Part shown: positions 9,816 to 18,776 of the stretch, one piece after another
Layout of the letters: each line of letters opens with the position of its first letter
How positions within the stretch are numbered: the first letter of the stretch is position 1
NCBI RefSeq assembly: GCF_018968705.1
Contig: NZ_CP076668.1
Coordinates: 3,483,001 to 3,547,000, forward strand
DNA length: 64,000 bases
Direction of reading: 5' to 3'
From: Pseudomonas lijiangensis
GTDB taxonomy: Bacteria; Pseudomonadota; Gammaproteobacteria; Pseudomonadales; Pseudomonadaceae
Program-made: the position numbers and the translations under genes
The notes under the pieces: model-generated
Seen by the model: the letters and a program-made list of their open reading frames with translations, nothing else
Told to the model about the DNA's origin: nothing
Databases searched by the model: none

Positions 9816-10729
9816 AGCACCGGCACCTCACGCAGCAGCCACTGCACCAGCGCCCCGCCGCCATGACCGGTCGGGTCGCTGCGCTCGCGCAGACGATGAC
9901 CCACCACGGACGGCAACACCGCCTGCACATCTTCAGGGATCACATAATCGCGGCCCAGCAACAAGGCCCAGGCCCGCGCCGCCGAAACAATCGCCAGACT
10001 GGCGCGAGGCGAAAGCCCGTAGGCGAACTGCGGCTGGCTCCGGGTCGCGTCCACCAGACGCAAGACATAATCCACCAGCGCATCGCTCACCCTCACCTGC
10101 CGGGCCTGGGCCTGCAACAGACCCAGTTCGGCATGGTTGAGTATCGGTTGCAGGCGCGGCATCAGTTCGCGTCGGGATTGCCCCAGCAGCAAGGCTTTTT
10201 CAGCCGCCTTGGCGGGATACCCCATGGAAATGCGCATCAGGAAACGATCCAGTTGCGACTCGGGCAAGGCAAAGGTGCCACCGGAACTGAACGGGTTCTG
10301 GGTCGCGATCACAAAGAACGGATCGGGCAACAGCCGCGTCGCGCCCTCGATGGAAACCTGCCCTTCTTCCATCGCTTCCAGCAAGGCACTCTGGCTCTTG
10401 GGGGTCGCCCGGTTGATTTCGTCGGCCAGCACCAGTTCAGCGAAGATCGGCCCTGGATGAAAGGTGAACTGCCCGGTGTCGCGGTCGAACACTGAAGTGC
10501 CGAGAATATCGCCGGGCAACAGGTCCGAGGTGAACTGGATACGCTGATAGCTCAAGCCCAGGATCCGGGCCAGAGCATGGCTGAGGGTGGTCTTGCCCAT
10601 GCCCGGCAAGTCCTCGATCAACAGATGACCGCCACCCAGCAGGCACGTCATTGCCAGACGCACCTGCCCTTCCTTGCCCAGCACCACTTCGTTTATGGCA
10701 CTGAGACATGCATCGAGTTTTCTGCCCAT
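9812..10729 (-). CDS. MoxR family AAA+ ATPase
   Basis: A 305-residue AAA+ ATPase. The Walker A motif is in LIEDLPGMGKTTLSHAL (residues about 35-50), Walker B in LVLADEINRATPKSQSALL (about 98-116), sensor 1 in FFVIATQNPF, and the C-terminal lid ends with the LPSVVGHRLRER block. MoxR ATPases act as chaperones that mature cell-envelope or metalloenzyme complexes. It is the first gene of the operon with DUF58 and tgpA, an arrangement common in Pseudomonas. A GGAGAGG sequence precedes the ATG. The intergenic region upstream carries a palindromic repeat. Confidence 0.93.
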   Translation of the reverse strand: MGRKLDACLSAINEVVLGKEGQVRLAMTCLLGGGHLLIEDLPGMGKTTLSHALARILGLSYQRIQFTSDLLPGDILGTSVFDRDTGQFTFHPGPIFAELVLADEINRATPKSQSALLEAMEEGQVSIEGATRLLPDPFFVIATQNPFSSGGTFALPESQLDRFLMRISMGYPAKAAEKALLLGQSRRELMPRLQPILNHAELGLLQAQARQVRVSDALVDYVLRLVDATRSQPQFAYGLSPRASLAIVSAARAWALLLGRDYVIPEDVQAVLPSVVGHRLRERSDPTGHGGGALVQWLLREVPVL

Positions 10730-10862
10730 CTGAAAGCCTCTCCAGCCGACTGCCTATAAAGCCATTGGGACTGCAAACGATGCCATCACGCACAACCACT
10801 TTAAGGTTAGCGTAGGCCTTTTCGCCAGAAGGGAGAGGAGAATTACTTTGGGAGGTGTGGGG

Positions 10863-10909
10863 TTCGCGAATGAATTCGCTCCTACACAGGGAGGGAATTC
10901 ATTCGCGAA
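10863..10909. repeat. REP palindrome, family 2, copy 1
   Basis: TTCGCGAATGAATTCGCTCC and the inverted GGGAATTCATTCGCGAA form a 47-base imperfect palindrome around CTACACAGG. The same repeat type occurs at 27928-27980 and, with a changed stem, at 34975-35023. It lies in the gap before moxR and just after the small lipoprotein gene. Confidence 0.75.
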
Positions 10910-10916
10910 GGCCGGA

Positions 10917-11195
10917 TCAGCGACCGGCGCGGGACTCGCGAATATAAAAGCGTGCTTTCTCGGCCTTTTGCGTACAACCTTCAAACGCCTCGAATTGCTG
11001 CTGAGTCTTGGCACCGGTCAGGAGCGACAGGGCCTTGGAGTAACTGACCGTACCGGCAAAACCTTCGGCCTTGGCCAGATCAAGCTCCTGCCAGGCGCTG
11101 TCAAGCTGGCTGGCGCAGCTGTCCCGATACCCGGTCTTGCCGGCACAACCTGCAAGGACCACGATGAACAATGGCAAACAGATCCAGGCTTTCAT
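10917..11195 (-). CDS. Small hypothetical lipoprotein
   Basis: A 92-residue protein with a lipoprotein signal peptide: a hydrophobic run at residues 5-15 and the lipobox LAGC with Cys17. The mature part has three further cysteines (near residues 27, 74 and others) and is rich in Ala, Gln and Glu, probably helical. The residue after the modified Cys is Ala, which does not suggest inner-membrane retention. I do not recognise the family; it looks like a conserved Pseudomonas hypothetical. It is convergent with nothing and divergent from the patatin gene, so its promoter lies in 11196-11334. Confidence 0.75.
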   Translation of the reverse strand: MKAWICLPLFIVVLAGCAGKTGYRDSCASQLDSAWQELDLAKAEGFAGTVSYSKALSLLTGAKTQQQFEAFEGCTQKAEKARFYIRESRAGR

Positions 11196-11334
11196 GGGGT
11201 GTTACCTCAGACGTGAAAAATAGAGTGTGCGGCTTTGACGATGCTGGCCACTAAAAGTGCCGTAAGCAACTGTTTTCATTGCATGGCATTCTGCATTACC
11301 CGGTCATGGATCGATACCAATCAGGAGCATTCTG

Positions 11335-12387
11335 ATGAAAAAACGAATAGCACTGGTGCTGGGCTCCGGCGGCGCTCGTGGTTATGCCCATATCGGCGTG
11401 ATCGAAGAGCTGGAACGGCGCAATTACGAAATTTCCTGCATTGCAGGCTGCTCGATGGGCGCTGTAGTGGGCGGTATCTATGCCGCTGGCAAACTGGAGC
11501 AGTATCGCAAATGGATCGAAAGTCTCGATTACCTGGATGTATTGAGGCTGGTGGACGTGAGTTTCCGGCTGGGGGCAATTCGTGGCGAGAAAGTTTTCGG
11601 ACACATTCGCGATATCGTCGGCGAGATCAATATCGAAGACCTGCGCATTCCCTACACGGCTGTAGCGACCGACCTCACCAACCAGCAAGAGATATGGTTT
11701 CAGGAAGGCTGCCTGCATCAGGCCATGCGCGCCTCGGCGGCGATTCCCAGCCTGTTTACTCCGGTCATGCAGGGTGGCCGGATGCTGGTGGATGGCGGCC
11801 TGCTCAACCCGCTGCCTATCGTGCCAGTGGTCTCCAGCCACTGCGATCTGATCGTGGCGATCAACCTCAACGCCACCAATCAGCAGCAGTATCAGCTACC
11901 GACGATTGAGCGTCCGCCAGCCGTGAAAAAGCGTGTCGATTCGCTGATCAGTTCACTGGGCTCACGCCTGCCGTTCCGGCGCAAGCTCGAAGCCGTCGAG
12001 GGAGGATCAAGCAGCCTGAAAACTGCGGCAGCACTTATCGAAAATCCCTGGCTGGGCGAAGAATCCGCCGACCCGCTGGGCCAGCAACCCGCCGCCGCAC
12101 CTCTGGCCTCGGGAGCACCGAAATCAGCCAGTGGCTCGATCATTATCGACAATGTGGGGCCTGCTTCATTGCTGGACCTGATCAACCAGAGTTTCGAGGT
12201 GATGCAGACCTCGCTGGCACAGTACAAGATCGCCGGTTATCCGCCGGATATCCTGATCAACGTTCCAAAGCGGGTCTGCCGGTTTTTCGAGTTTTACAAG
12301 GCGCCGGAGCTGATCGCGCTGGGCCGTGAAATTGCCCGGGATACGCTGGACCGATATGAAAGCGAGCATGGTAGTTCGCAGGGGTAA
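11335..12387 (+). CDS. Patatin-like phospholipase, RssA-like
   Basis: A 350-residue patatin-fold hydrolase. The oxyanion hole is GSGGARGYAHIG (residues 11-22), the nucleophile serine lies in GCSMGAVVGG (about residue 41), and the catalytic aspartate is in LVDGGLLNPLP (about residue 150). This is the Ser-Asp dyad of bacterial patatins such as RssA. About 120 residues after the core, including a variable Ala/Pro-rich stretch near 240-265, exceed the usual RssA length of some 300. There is no signal peptide, so it is likely cytoplasmic or membrane-associated. AGGAG lies upstream of the ATG. A REPIN follows about 30 bases after the stop. Confidence 0.88.
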   Translation: MKKRIALVLGSGGARGYAHIGVIEELERRNYEISCIAGCSMGAVVGGIYAAGKLEQYRKWIESLDYLDVLRLVDVSFRLGAIRGEKVFGHIRDIVGEINIEDLRIPYTAVATDLTNQQEIWFQEGCLHQAMRASAAIPSLFTPVMQGGRMLVDGGLLNPLPIVPVVSSHCDLIVAINLNATNQQQYQLPTIERPPAVKKRVDSLISSLGSRLPFRRKLEAVEGGSSSLKTAAALIENPWLGEESADPLGQQPAAAPLASGAPKSASGSIIIDNVGPASLLDLINQSFEVMQTSLAQYKIAGYPPDILINVPKRVCRFFEFYKAPELIALGREIARDTLDRYESEHGSSQG

Positions 12388-12416
12388 TGCCGATCAGTCA
12401 AGGCAAAAATAAACGT

Positions 12417-12501
12417 GTAGGAGGCAGCTTGCTGGCGAAAAAGGCCTCAAGACCGGCAGATATTCTGCGTCTGTAGAAGTCGCCAGCAAGCTGCCTCCCA
12501 C
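12417..12501. repeat. REPIN-like palindromic repeat, family 1, copy B
   Basis: Same ends and core as the copy at 2985-3073 but in the opposite orientation. The first arm has one change (GTAGGAGGC instead of GTGGGAGGC), the second arm is intact. It fills the convergent gap between the patatin gene and kdpE. Confidence 0.85.
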
Positions 12502-12530
12502 AAAGTGATGTATGACCTTGAGTGCTCGGG

Positions 12531-13220
12531 TCACCCGCCCATCAACCGGTATCCAACCCCCGCCTCGGTCACGATAAAGCGTGGGGCAGCGGGGTCATCG
12601 GCCAGTTTCTGGCGCAGGTGCCCTACCACGATCCGCAGATAGTGGCTGTCTTCGGTGTGGGTCGGTCCCCAGATATCCTTGAGCAATTGCTGCTGGGTAA
12701 TGACCCGCCCCGGATAACGCGCCAGTTGCGCCAGCACCGCGTATTCCTTGCGGGTCAGCGCCACTTCGACACCGTCCAGCAGCACACGCCGATACGCCAG
12801 ATCCACGGTCAACGGGCCGATATTGAGTGCCGATTCCGGCTTGTCGCCCACCGGCACCTGACGCAGCAATGCCCGGACCCTCGCCAGAAACTCCTGAATA
12901 CCAAAGGGTTTGGTCACGTAATCGTTGGCACCGGCATCCAGTGCCTGGACCTTCTGGGTTTCGCTGGCGCGGACCGACAGCACCAGCACCGGCACGCTCG
13001 ACCACTCACGAAACTCGCTCAAGACCTGCTGGCCGTCCATGTCCGGCAATCCCAAGTCGAGCACCAGCAGGTCCGGCTTGCTCAAGGCGGCCTGGCTCAA
13101 GCCGTCGATGCCGGTGGCCGCCTCAAGCACTTTGTATCCCTGGGAGACGAGGCTGATGCGCAGAAACTTGCGAATCTGCGGCTCGTCGTCGATCACCAGA
13201 ATGGTCGAGGTCTGACTCAT
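12531..13220 (-). CDS. kdpE: KdpE potassium-responsive response regulator
   Basis: A 229-residue OmpR-family regulator. The receiver domain (1-120) has the acidic pair in VIDDEP, the phospho-acceptor Asp in LLVLDLGLPDMDG and the conserved Lys in YVTKPFG. The DNA-binding winged helix (130-225) has LTRKEYAVLAQLARYPGRV and ends VTEAGVGYRLM. Together with the adjacent kdpD this identifies KdpE, which activates kdpFABC when potassium is limiting. The start lies 55 bases after the kdpD stop, so the two are probably co-transcribed. Confidence 0.94.
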   Translation of the reverse strand: MSQTSTILVIDDEPQIRKFLRISLVSQGYKVLEAATGIDGLSQAALSKPDLLVLDLGLPDMDGQQVLSEFREWSSVPVLVLSVRASETQKVQALDAGANDYVTKPFGIQEFLARVRALLRQVPVGDKPESALNIGPLTVDLAYRRVLLDGVEVALTRKEYAVLAQLARYPGRVITQQQLLKDIWGPTHTEDSHYLRIVVGHLRQKLADDPAAPRFIVTEAGVGYRLMGG

Positions 13221-13275
13221 GATGTCCCTGAGTGTGCAATGGCCTGATTGGCCACAAGCCTAACGTAAAGCGCCC

Positions 13276-15930
13276 TCAAGGCAACGACTCCGTTTCGGCT
13301 TCAGGCTGGGTTTGCAGCGGCAGGTGCAAAGTGATGCAGGTGCCTTGCCCGTCTATGCCGCTTCCCACGCTGACTCGCCCGCCGTGGGCACCGACCATGC
13401 CCTGACAGATTGCCAGGCCCAACCCCGTGCCCTGCCCGCCACGATCCCCTCGGGCTGCGGTGTAGAACATGTCGAAAATCTTCGACCGCTCGCTCTCGGG
13501 AATCCCCGGGCCTTCATCGCTGACAGCAAATATCAGTTCGCCGTTCTCGACGGTGACCGACACTTGGAGACGGCCATTGAGTGGCGAAAAACGTGCCGCG
13601 TTTTCCAGCACATTGACCAGCGCCTGCTCGATGAGCGCAGCATGCACATACAACAGCGGCAGTTCGGCAGATACCTGAGCCTCGACCTGCAACGGCGCCA
13701 TCACGGCACGCAAACGACTGAGTGCGCTGCCGACGATATCGCCGGGCGATACCCAGTCCCGCGCCAGTTTCAGGGCACCGTGCCCCAGACGAGTCATGTC
13801 CAGCAGGTTTTGAATGTAGCGATCCAGACGCTCGGCCTCATCCCGGGTGCCTTCCAGCAGTTCACGACGGTCTTCAAGGGAGATGGCCTCGCCCAGCGCC
13901 AGCAGGCTGTCGATACTGCCACGCATGGAGGTCAGGGGCGTGCGCAAATCATGAGATACCGACGCCAGCAAGGCACTGCGCAACTGCTCGGTTTCCCCAT
14001 GCAGGCGCGCGGCTTCCAGATCCTCGGCCAGTCGCGCACGGGCCAGCGCCTGGGCCAGTGGCTGGCTGAGGGCAATCAGCAGACGACGACGCTGGGCAGT
14101 GAATTCCTGACCATCGCGCGGGCACACGCCCAGCAAGGCCAGCGGCCCGTTTTCACCGGACAATGGCCACCACCACCAGCGCCCGGACGGCAAGGTTCCG
14201 GTGCCGTAGCCCGCCGCCTGATCGTGCTGCCAGGCCCAGTCTGCCGCCGCACGCTCCGATTCGGACAGTGGCGCAATATCGTCGCTGAGTTTCCAGCCGC
14301 CCTGCCCGTCGCGGTCCAGCAGGCAGACTTGCAGCTCCTGCCAGCCATTCAAATGATGTTCGGCGGCGCTGAGCACGGCCTGACGATCCGTCGCGGCAGT
14401 CATCTTGCGGGACAGGTCCAGCAATTCGCTGGTCTGCTCCTGGGTATCGCGCAGGGCTTCCAGTTGCCGACGCTGGCGGGCGGCCAGATTGCCGGTCAGG
14501 GCAGACATCAGCAGAAAGAACAGCAAGGTCAGCACGTCTTCTTCGCGCTGGATGGTCAGGGAAAAACTCGGCGGCATGAACAGAAAGTCATAGGCCAGGA
14601 ACGACAAGACCGAACAGGCCAGCGCCGGGCCAACGCTAGTGCGTATCGCCACCAGCAGAACGGCCGCCAGAAATACCAGCGAGATATTGGGCAGATCCAG
14701 TACGTTCGACACCGCCCAGGCCAGGGCACTGGCCAGCACGGTGGCAATCAGGGCCAGGAAGTAATCGAACCACGGCTCAGGGCGGGACGAGCGAACCCGT
14801 GGCTGATCCGGCAATGGCTCGCTGTCCAGCACACTGATTTCAAGGCCATGGGCTTCACGCAACAGACGCTCGGCAACCCCGCCGCCGAATAGCCGTCGAC
14901 GCAGGCGCGGTTGCGACTGGCCAACCAGAACCACGCTGGCCCGGCGCTCAGCCGCATGCTGAATCAGGGTTCTGGCCACTTCGCCTGCACGCAACAGCAC
15001 CACTTCCCCGCCCAGCCGCTCGGCCAGTTGCTGGGCACGTTGCAAGCGGGCGCGGGACTGTTCGTCGAAAGGCCGGCCATTGTCGACATGCACCAGCGTC
15101 CAGGGCAGATGCCGACGCTGGGCAACACGGCTGGCATGACGCACCAGACGCTCGGCATGCATGTCGCCATCCACACAGACCAGCAACCGGCCACGCACCG
15201 CAGGCGCGTCCTGCCCCAACTGGCGGTAACCCTGAGCCAGATCGTTATCCACCTGGGCCGCTGCCGTCTGCATCGCCAGCTCACGCAAGGCCGTGAGGTT
15301 GGTCTGGGTGAAGAATGCATCGATGGCCGCCCGCGCCTGCTCCGGCACATAGACCTTGCCGTCGCGCAGACGCTCCAGCAGCTCACGGGGCGGCAGGTCG
15401 ATCAGCACCAGTTCATAGGCTTCCTGCAGCACCCAGTCGGGCAGGGTTTCGCGGACCTGCACACCGGTAATCCCGCGCACCTGATCGTTGAGGCTTTCCA
15501 GGTGCTGCACATTGACGGTGGTGTAGACATTGATGCCCGCGGCCAGCAGTTCCTGAATGTCCTGCCAGCGTTTGGCGTGGCGACTGCCCGGTGCGTTGCT
15601 GTGGGCCAGTTCGTCCACCAGCGCCAGTTCCGGACGCTGCCTGAGCAGACCATCGAGGTCCATTTCCTCCAGCGTCACGCCACGGTATTGCGAGCGCAGC
15701 AGAGGCTGTTGCGGCAAACCGCCCAGCAACGCCTCGGTTTCTGCGCGACCATGGGTTTCGACCACACCGGCCAGCACCTTCACGCCCTGTCGCAACTGAC
15801 CATGGGCGGCCTGCAGCATCGCGTAGGTCTTGCCCACGCCGGGCGCAGCGCCCAGAAACACTTTCAAACGCCCACGCCCGGCTCGGGGCATATCGGCTAG
15901 CAAGGCATCGGCACGGCCGGAATCACTCAT
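13276..15930 (-). CDS. kdpD: KdpD sensor histidine kinase
   Basis: An 884-residue sensor. An N-terminal KdpD domain carries Walker A GAAPGVGKTYAM (residues 27-38) and DELAHSNAPGSRHAKRW. A universal-stress-protein domain follows (about 245-370), then four membrane helices near 390-490, a GAF-like region (about 510-635), the phospho-acceptor His in SVSHDLRTPLTSM and the ATP-binding DEGPGIPES and GTGLGLAIC motifs. The length is close to that of E. coli KdpD (894). It senses potassium availability at the inner membrane and phosphorylates KdpE. It lies 16 bases downstream of kdpC in the same direction. Confidence 0.96.
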   Translation of the reverse strand: MSDSGRADALLADMPRAGRGRLKVFLGAAPGVGKTYAMLQAAHGQLRQGVKVLAGVVETHGRAETEALLGGLPQQPLLRSQYRGVTLEEMDLDGLLRQRPELALVDELAHSNAPGSRHAKRWQDIQELLAAGINVYTTVNVQHLESLNDQVRGITGVQVRETLPDWVLQEAYELVLIDLPPRELLERLRDGKVYVPEQARAAIDAFFTQTNLTALRELAMQTAAAQVDNDLAQGYRQLGQDAPAVRGRLLVCVDGDMHAERLVRHASRVAQRRHLPWTLVHVDNGRPFDEQSRARLQRAQQLAERLGGEVVLLRAGEVARTLIQHAAERRASVVLVGQSQPRLRRRLFGGGVAERLLREAHGLEISVLDSEPLPDQPRVRSSRPEPWFDYFLALIATVLASALAWAVSNVLDLPNISLVFLAAVLLVAIRTSVGPALACSVLSFLAYDFLFMPPSFSLTIQREEDVLTLLFFLLMSALTGNLAARQRRQLEALRDTQEQTSELLDLSRKMTAATDRQAVLSAAEHHLNGWQELQVCLLDRDGQGGWKLSDDIAPLSESERAAADWAWQHDQAAGYGTGTLPSGRWWWWPLSGENGPLALLGVCPRDGQEFTAQRRRLLIALSQPLAQALARARLAEDLEAARLHGETEQLRSALLASVSHDLRTPLTSMRGSIDSLLALGEAISLEDRRELLEGTRDEAERLDRYIQNLLDMTRLGHGALKLARDWVSPGDIVGSALSRLRAVMAPLQVEAQVSAELPLLYVHAALIEQALVNVLENAARFSPLNGRLQVSVTVENGELIFAVSDEGPGIPESERSKIFDMFYTAARGDRGGQGTGLGLAICQGMVGAHGGRVSVGSGIDGQGTCITLHLPLQTQPEAETESLP

Positions 15931-15946
15931 GTCTGTTACTACTCAC

Positions 15947-16525
15947 TCAAAGTTGTGCCTGGCGTTGCGCAGACGTTAACTGATTCAGGGCACGATTCAA
16001 GTCCAGCACATTAACCACGGGCGGGCCAATCAGGGATCGCTGGGTATTGGCCTCGATCAAGGCCTGAACCTGCTCCAGCGGCAACTTGCGCGCCGCCGCG
16101 ACCCGTGCAGCCTGATAGATGACGGCGGAAGGCGGCAGGTGCGGGTCCAGACCGCTGCCTGAAGTGGTCAGCAAGGCCAACGGCACCGCGCCCTGCCCTG
16201 CAACGGCCAGTTTGGCGGCCTCTTCAGTGACACGGGTTGCCAGTGCAGGATTACTCGGTGCCAGGTTGCTCGCGCTGCTGGAAACCGTGGCGAAGGCACC
16301 GGCCGAAGGACGCGGCTGGAACCATTCATCGCCGCTGAAGGCCTGGGCAATCAGCTCCGAGCCTTGCACCTTGCCGCTGGCGTCGTAGACCAGGCTGCCA
16401 TTGGCCTGATCGGGGAAAGCCACCTGAGCCACACCCGTCACCGCCAATGGATAAGCCACACCGGTCAGCACAGTCATCAACACAATCAGGCTCAAGGCCG
16501 GACGCAATACAGTGGACATCATCAT
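15947..16525 (-). CDS. kdpC: Potassium-transporting ATPase subunit KdpC
   Basis: A 192-residue subunit with one N-terminal membrane helix (about residues 8-30). Family motifs include [10 protein letters not shown], the loop FQPRPSAG followed by [12 protein letters not shown], and a C-terminal DLNRALNQL. KdpC is the inner-membrane subunit that associates with KdpA and KdpB and increases their nucleotide affinity. Three consecutive ATG codons open the frame; the third (16519) has the best spacing to AGGAA and may be the real start. It is separated from kdpB by 174 bases that contain a REPIN, an unusually long gap inside this operon. Confidence 0.94.
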   Translation of the reverse strand: MMMSTVLRPALSLIVLMTVLTGVAYPLAVTGVAQVAFPDQANGSLVYDASGKVQGSELIAQAFSGDEWFQPRPSAGAFATVSSSASNLAPSNPALATRVTEEAAKLAVAGQGAVPLALLTTSGSGLDPHLPPSAVIYQAARVAAARKLPLEQVQALIEANTQRSLIGPPVVNVLDLNRALNQLTSAQRQAQL

Positions 16526-16575
16526 TTCCTCATAGAGAGTTGCAACGCTTCATGTAGGCGTAATACAGAACACGT

Positions 16576-16664
16576 GTGGGAGGCAGCTTGCTGGCGAAAA
16601 AGGCCTGAAACCTGACAGATATTCTGTGTCTGTACGCCCAAGTCGCCAGCAAGCTGCCTCCCAC
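16576..16664. repeat. REPIN-like palindromic repeat, family 1, copy C, inside the kdp operon
   Basis: An 89-base unit with perfect ends GTGGGAGGCAGCTTGCTGGC and complement, in the same orientation as copy B. It lies between kdpB and kdpC, so it is transcribed within the kdpFABC message and would form a strong hairpin there. Confidence 0.88.
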
Positions 16665-16699
16665 AAAGTGATTCAATCGGCATTTCTCCCGGTCAGGGT

Positions 16700-18769
16700 T
16701 TACACCAGGCCCAATCCAACCAGCAGCATGTCGATCAGCTTGATACCCACGAACGGCACGATGATGCCGCCCACGCCATAGATCAGCAGGTTGCGGCGCA
16801 GCAGATGAGCTGCGCTGGCGGCCTGGACACGCACGCCGCGCAGGGCCAGCGGGATCAGCAACACGATGATCAAGGCGTTGAAGACGATGGCCGAGACAAT
16901 CGCGCTTTGCGGGCTGGCCAATTGCATGATGTTCAGCACACCCAGTTGCGGGTAAATGGCAGCGAACAAGGCCGGCAGGATCGCGAAGTATTTGGCGATG
17001 TCGTTGGCGATGGAAAAGGTCGTCAGCGCGCCGCGAGTGACCAGCAATTCCTTGCCGATCTGCACCACGTCGAGCAATTTGGTCGGATCGCTGTCCAGGT
17101 CCACCATGTTCGCCGCTTCACGCGCAGCCTGAGTGCCGTCGTTCATGGCCATGCCGACGTCCGCCTGAGCCAGCGCCGGAGCATCGTTGGCGCCGTCGCC
17201 GCACATCGCAACCAGCCGCCCTTCGTTCTGCTCGGCGCGAATACGCTCCAGTTTCTTCTCCGGCGTCGCTTCGGCCAGCACGTCATCCACACCGGCTTCG
17301 GCGGCAATGGCCGCAGCGGTCAGCGGGTTATCGCCGGTCACCATCACGGTGCGAATGCCCAGCTTGCGCAGTTCGGCAAAACGCTCGCGGATGCCAGGCT
17401 TGACCACGTCCTTGAGATGGATGGCGCCCAACAGTTTCTTGTCGACACACACCAGCAACGGCGTACCGCCGGTCTTGGCGATATTGTCGATTTCCCGGGC
17501 CAGGGCCGCAGGCAAGTCGCGACGTTGCAGATCCACAAAGGCCAGCAATGAATCCACAGCGCCCTTGCGGTACTGGTGACCTTGATAATCCACGCCGGAC
17601 AAACGGGTTTCTGCGCTGAAAGGCACAGCCGTCAGTTCCGAAGGCTTGGGCTCGCTGATCGGGTGCAGGTTACGCAGGTATTCGACGATGGATTTACCTT
17701 CGGCCGTGTCATCGGCCAGGGACGCCAGCAAGGCGCCGTCGCTCATCTCTTTGGCCGTGACACCCGTCGCGGAATACAGCGCGCTGCAACGGCGATTGCC
17801 AAAAGTGATGGTGCCGGTCTTGTCCAGCAGCAGCACGTGTACATCACCGGCAGCTTCAACCGCACGGCCGGATTTGGCGATGACGTTGAGGCGCACCAGC
17901 CGGTCCATGCCCGCGATACCGATGGCCGACAACAAGCCGCCGATGGTGGTAGGAATCAGAGTCACCAGCAGCGCCACCAGAAACACCAGCGGCAGGCTGC
18001 CACCGGCAAAACGGGCAAACGGTTGCAGGGTCACGACCACCAGCAGGAAGATCAGGGTCAGGCCGATCAGCAGGATATCCAGCGCCACTTCATTGGGCGT
18101 TTTCTGGCGCTTTGCACCTTCGACCAGGGCAATCATGCGGTCCAGGGTCGATTCGCCGGGGTTGGTGCTGATCTGTATCAGCAGCCAGTCGGACACCAGC
18201 CGGGTATTGCCGGTCACGGCCGAACGGTCGCCGCCGGACTCGCGAATGACCGGCGCCGATTCACCGGTAATCGCAGCCTCGTTGACCGCTGCAATGCCTT
18301 CGATGACTTCACCGTCACCGGGGATCATTTCCCCGGCTTCGACGCGTACCACATCGCCTTTGCGCAAGGCGCTGGCGTTGACCATGCTGAACGCGCCGGA
18401 CTCATCGCGACGACGCGCCTTGAGCCCTTCGCTGCCCGCCTTGAGGCTGTCGGCACGCGCCTTGCCACGGCCTTCGGCCAGGGCTTCGGCAAAGTTGGCG
18501 AACAGCACGGTGAACCACAGCCACAGGGCGATCTGCACCGCCACACCCGTGGGCACGGCCGGATCGGGAATCAGGCACAGAATCGTGGTCAGGATGGCGG
18601 TCAGTTCCACCACCAGCATCACTGGCGAGCGGGCCAGTTGGCGAGGGTCGAGCTTGACGAAGGCTTGCACCAGCGCACCGCGCCACAGCGACGAGAAGCT
18701 GGTTTTCGCCGGATCGGCCACCGCTGGCGTTTCAGACGGCTTTGTCACAGGAATCTGCATATTCATCAT
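16700..18769 (-). CDS. kdpB: Potassium-transporting P-type ATPase subunit KdpB
   Basis: A 689-residue P-type ATPase. It has the phosphorylation motif [12 protein letters not shown] (Asp near 318), the TGES-type loop [15 protein letters not shown], the phosphatase motif [14 protein letters not shown] and the hinge [18 protein letters not shown]. Membrane segments lie near 45-90, 230-290 and at the C-terminus. KdpB hydrolyses ATP to drive potassium uptake through KdpA. The length agrees with the family (682 in E. coli). The start follows GAGGAG by a few bases, with a second ATG directly after, and lies seven bases after the kdpA stop. Confidence 0.97.
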   Translation of the reverse strand: MMNMQIPVTKPSETPAVADPAKTSFSSLWRGALVQAFVKLDPRQLARSPVMLVVELTAILTTILCLIPDPAVPTGVAVQIALWLWFTVLFANFAEALAEGRGKARADSLKAGSEGLKARRRDESGAFSMVNASALRKGDVVRVEAGEMIPGDGEVIEGIAAVNEAAITGESAPVIRESGGDRSAVTGNTRLVSDWLLIQISTNPGESTLDRMIALVEGAKRQKTPNEVALDILLIGLTLIFLLVVVTLQPFARFAGGSLPLVFLVALLVTLIPTTIGGLLSAIGIAGMDRLVRLNVIAKSGRAVEAAGDVHVLLLDKTGTITFGNRRCSALYSATGVTAKEMSDGALLASLADDTAEGKSIVEYLRNLHPISEPKPSELTAVPFSAETRLSGVDYQGHQYRKGAVDSLLAFVDLQRRDLPAALAREIDNIAKTGGTPLLVCVDKKLLGAIHLKDVVKPGIRERFAELRKLGIRTVMVTGDNPLTAAAIAAEAGVDDVLAEATPEKKLERIRAEQNEGRLVAMCGDGANDAPALAQADVGMAMNDGTQAAREAANMVDLDSDPTKLLDVVQIGKELLVTRGALTTFSIANDIAKYFAILPALFAAIYPQLGVLNIMQLASPQSAIVSAIVFNALIIVLLIPLALRGVRVQAASAAHLLRRNLLIYGVGGIIVPFVGIKLIDMLLVGLGLV

Positions 18770-18776
18770 CGGCTCC

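Noticed and set aside
13312..14892. Plus-strand open frame opposite kdpD
   Set aside because: The kdpD motifs on the other strand are decisive; the mirror frame is Gln/Arg-rich and featureless.
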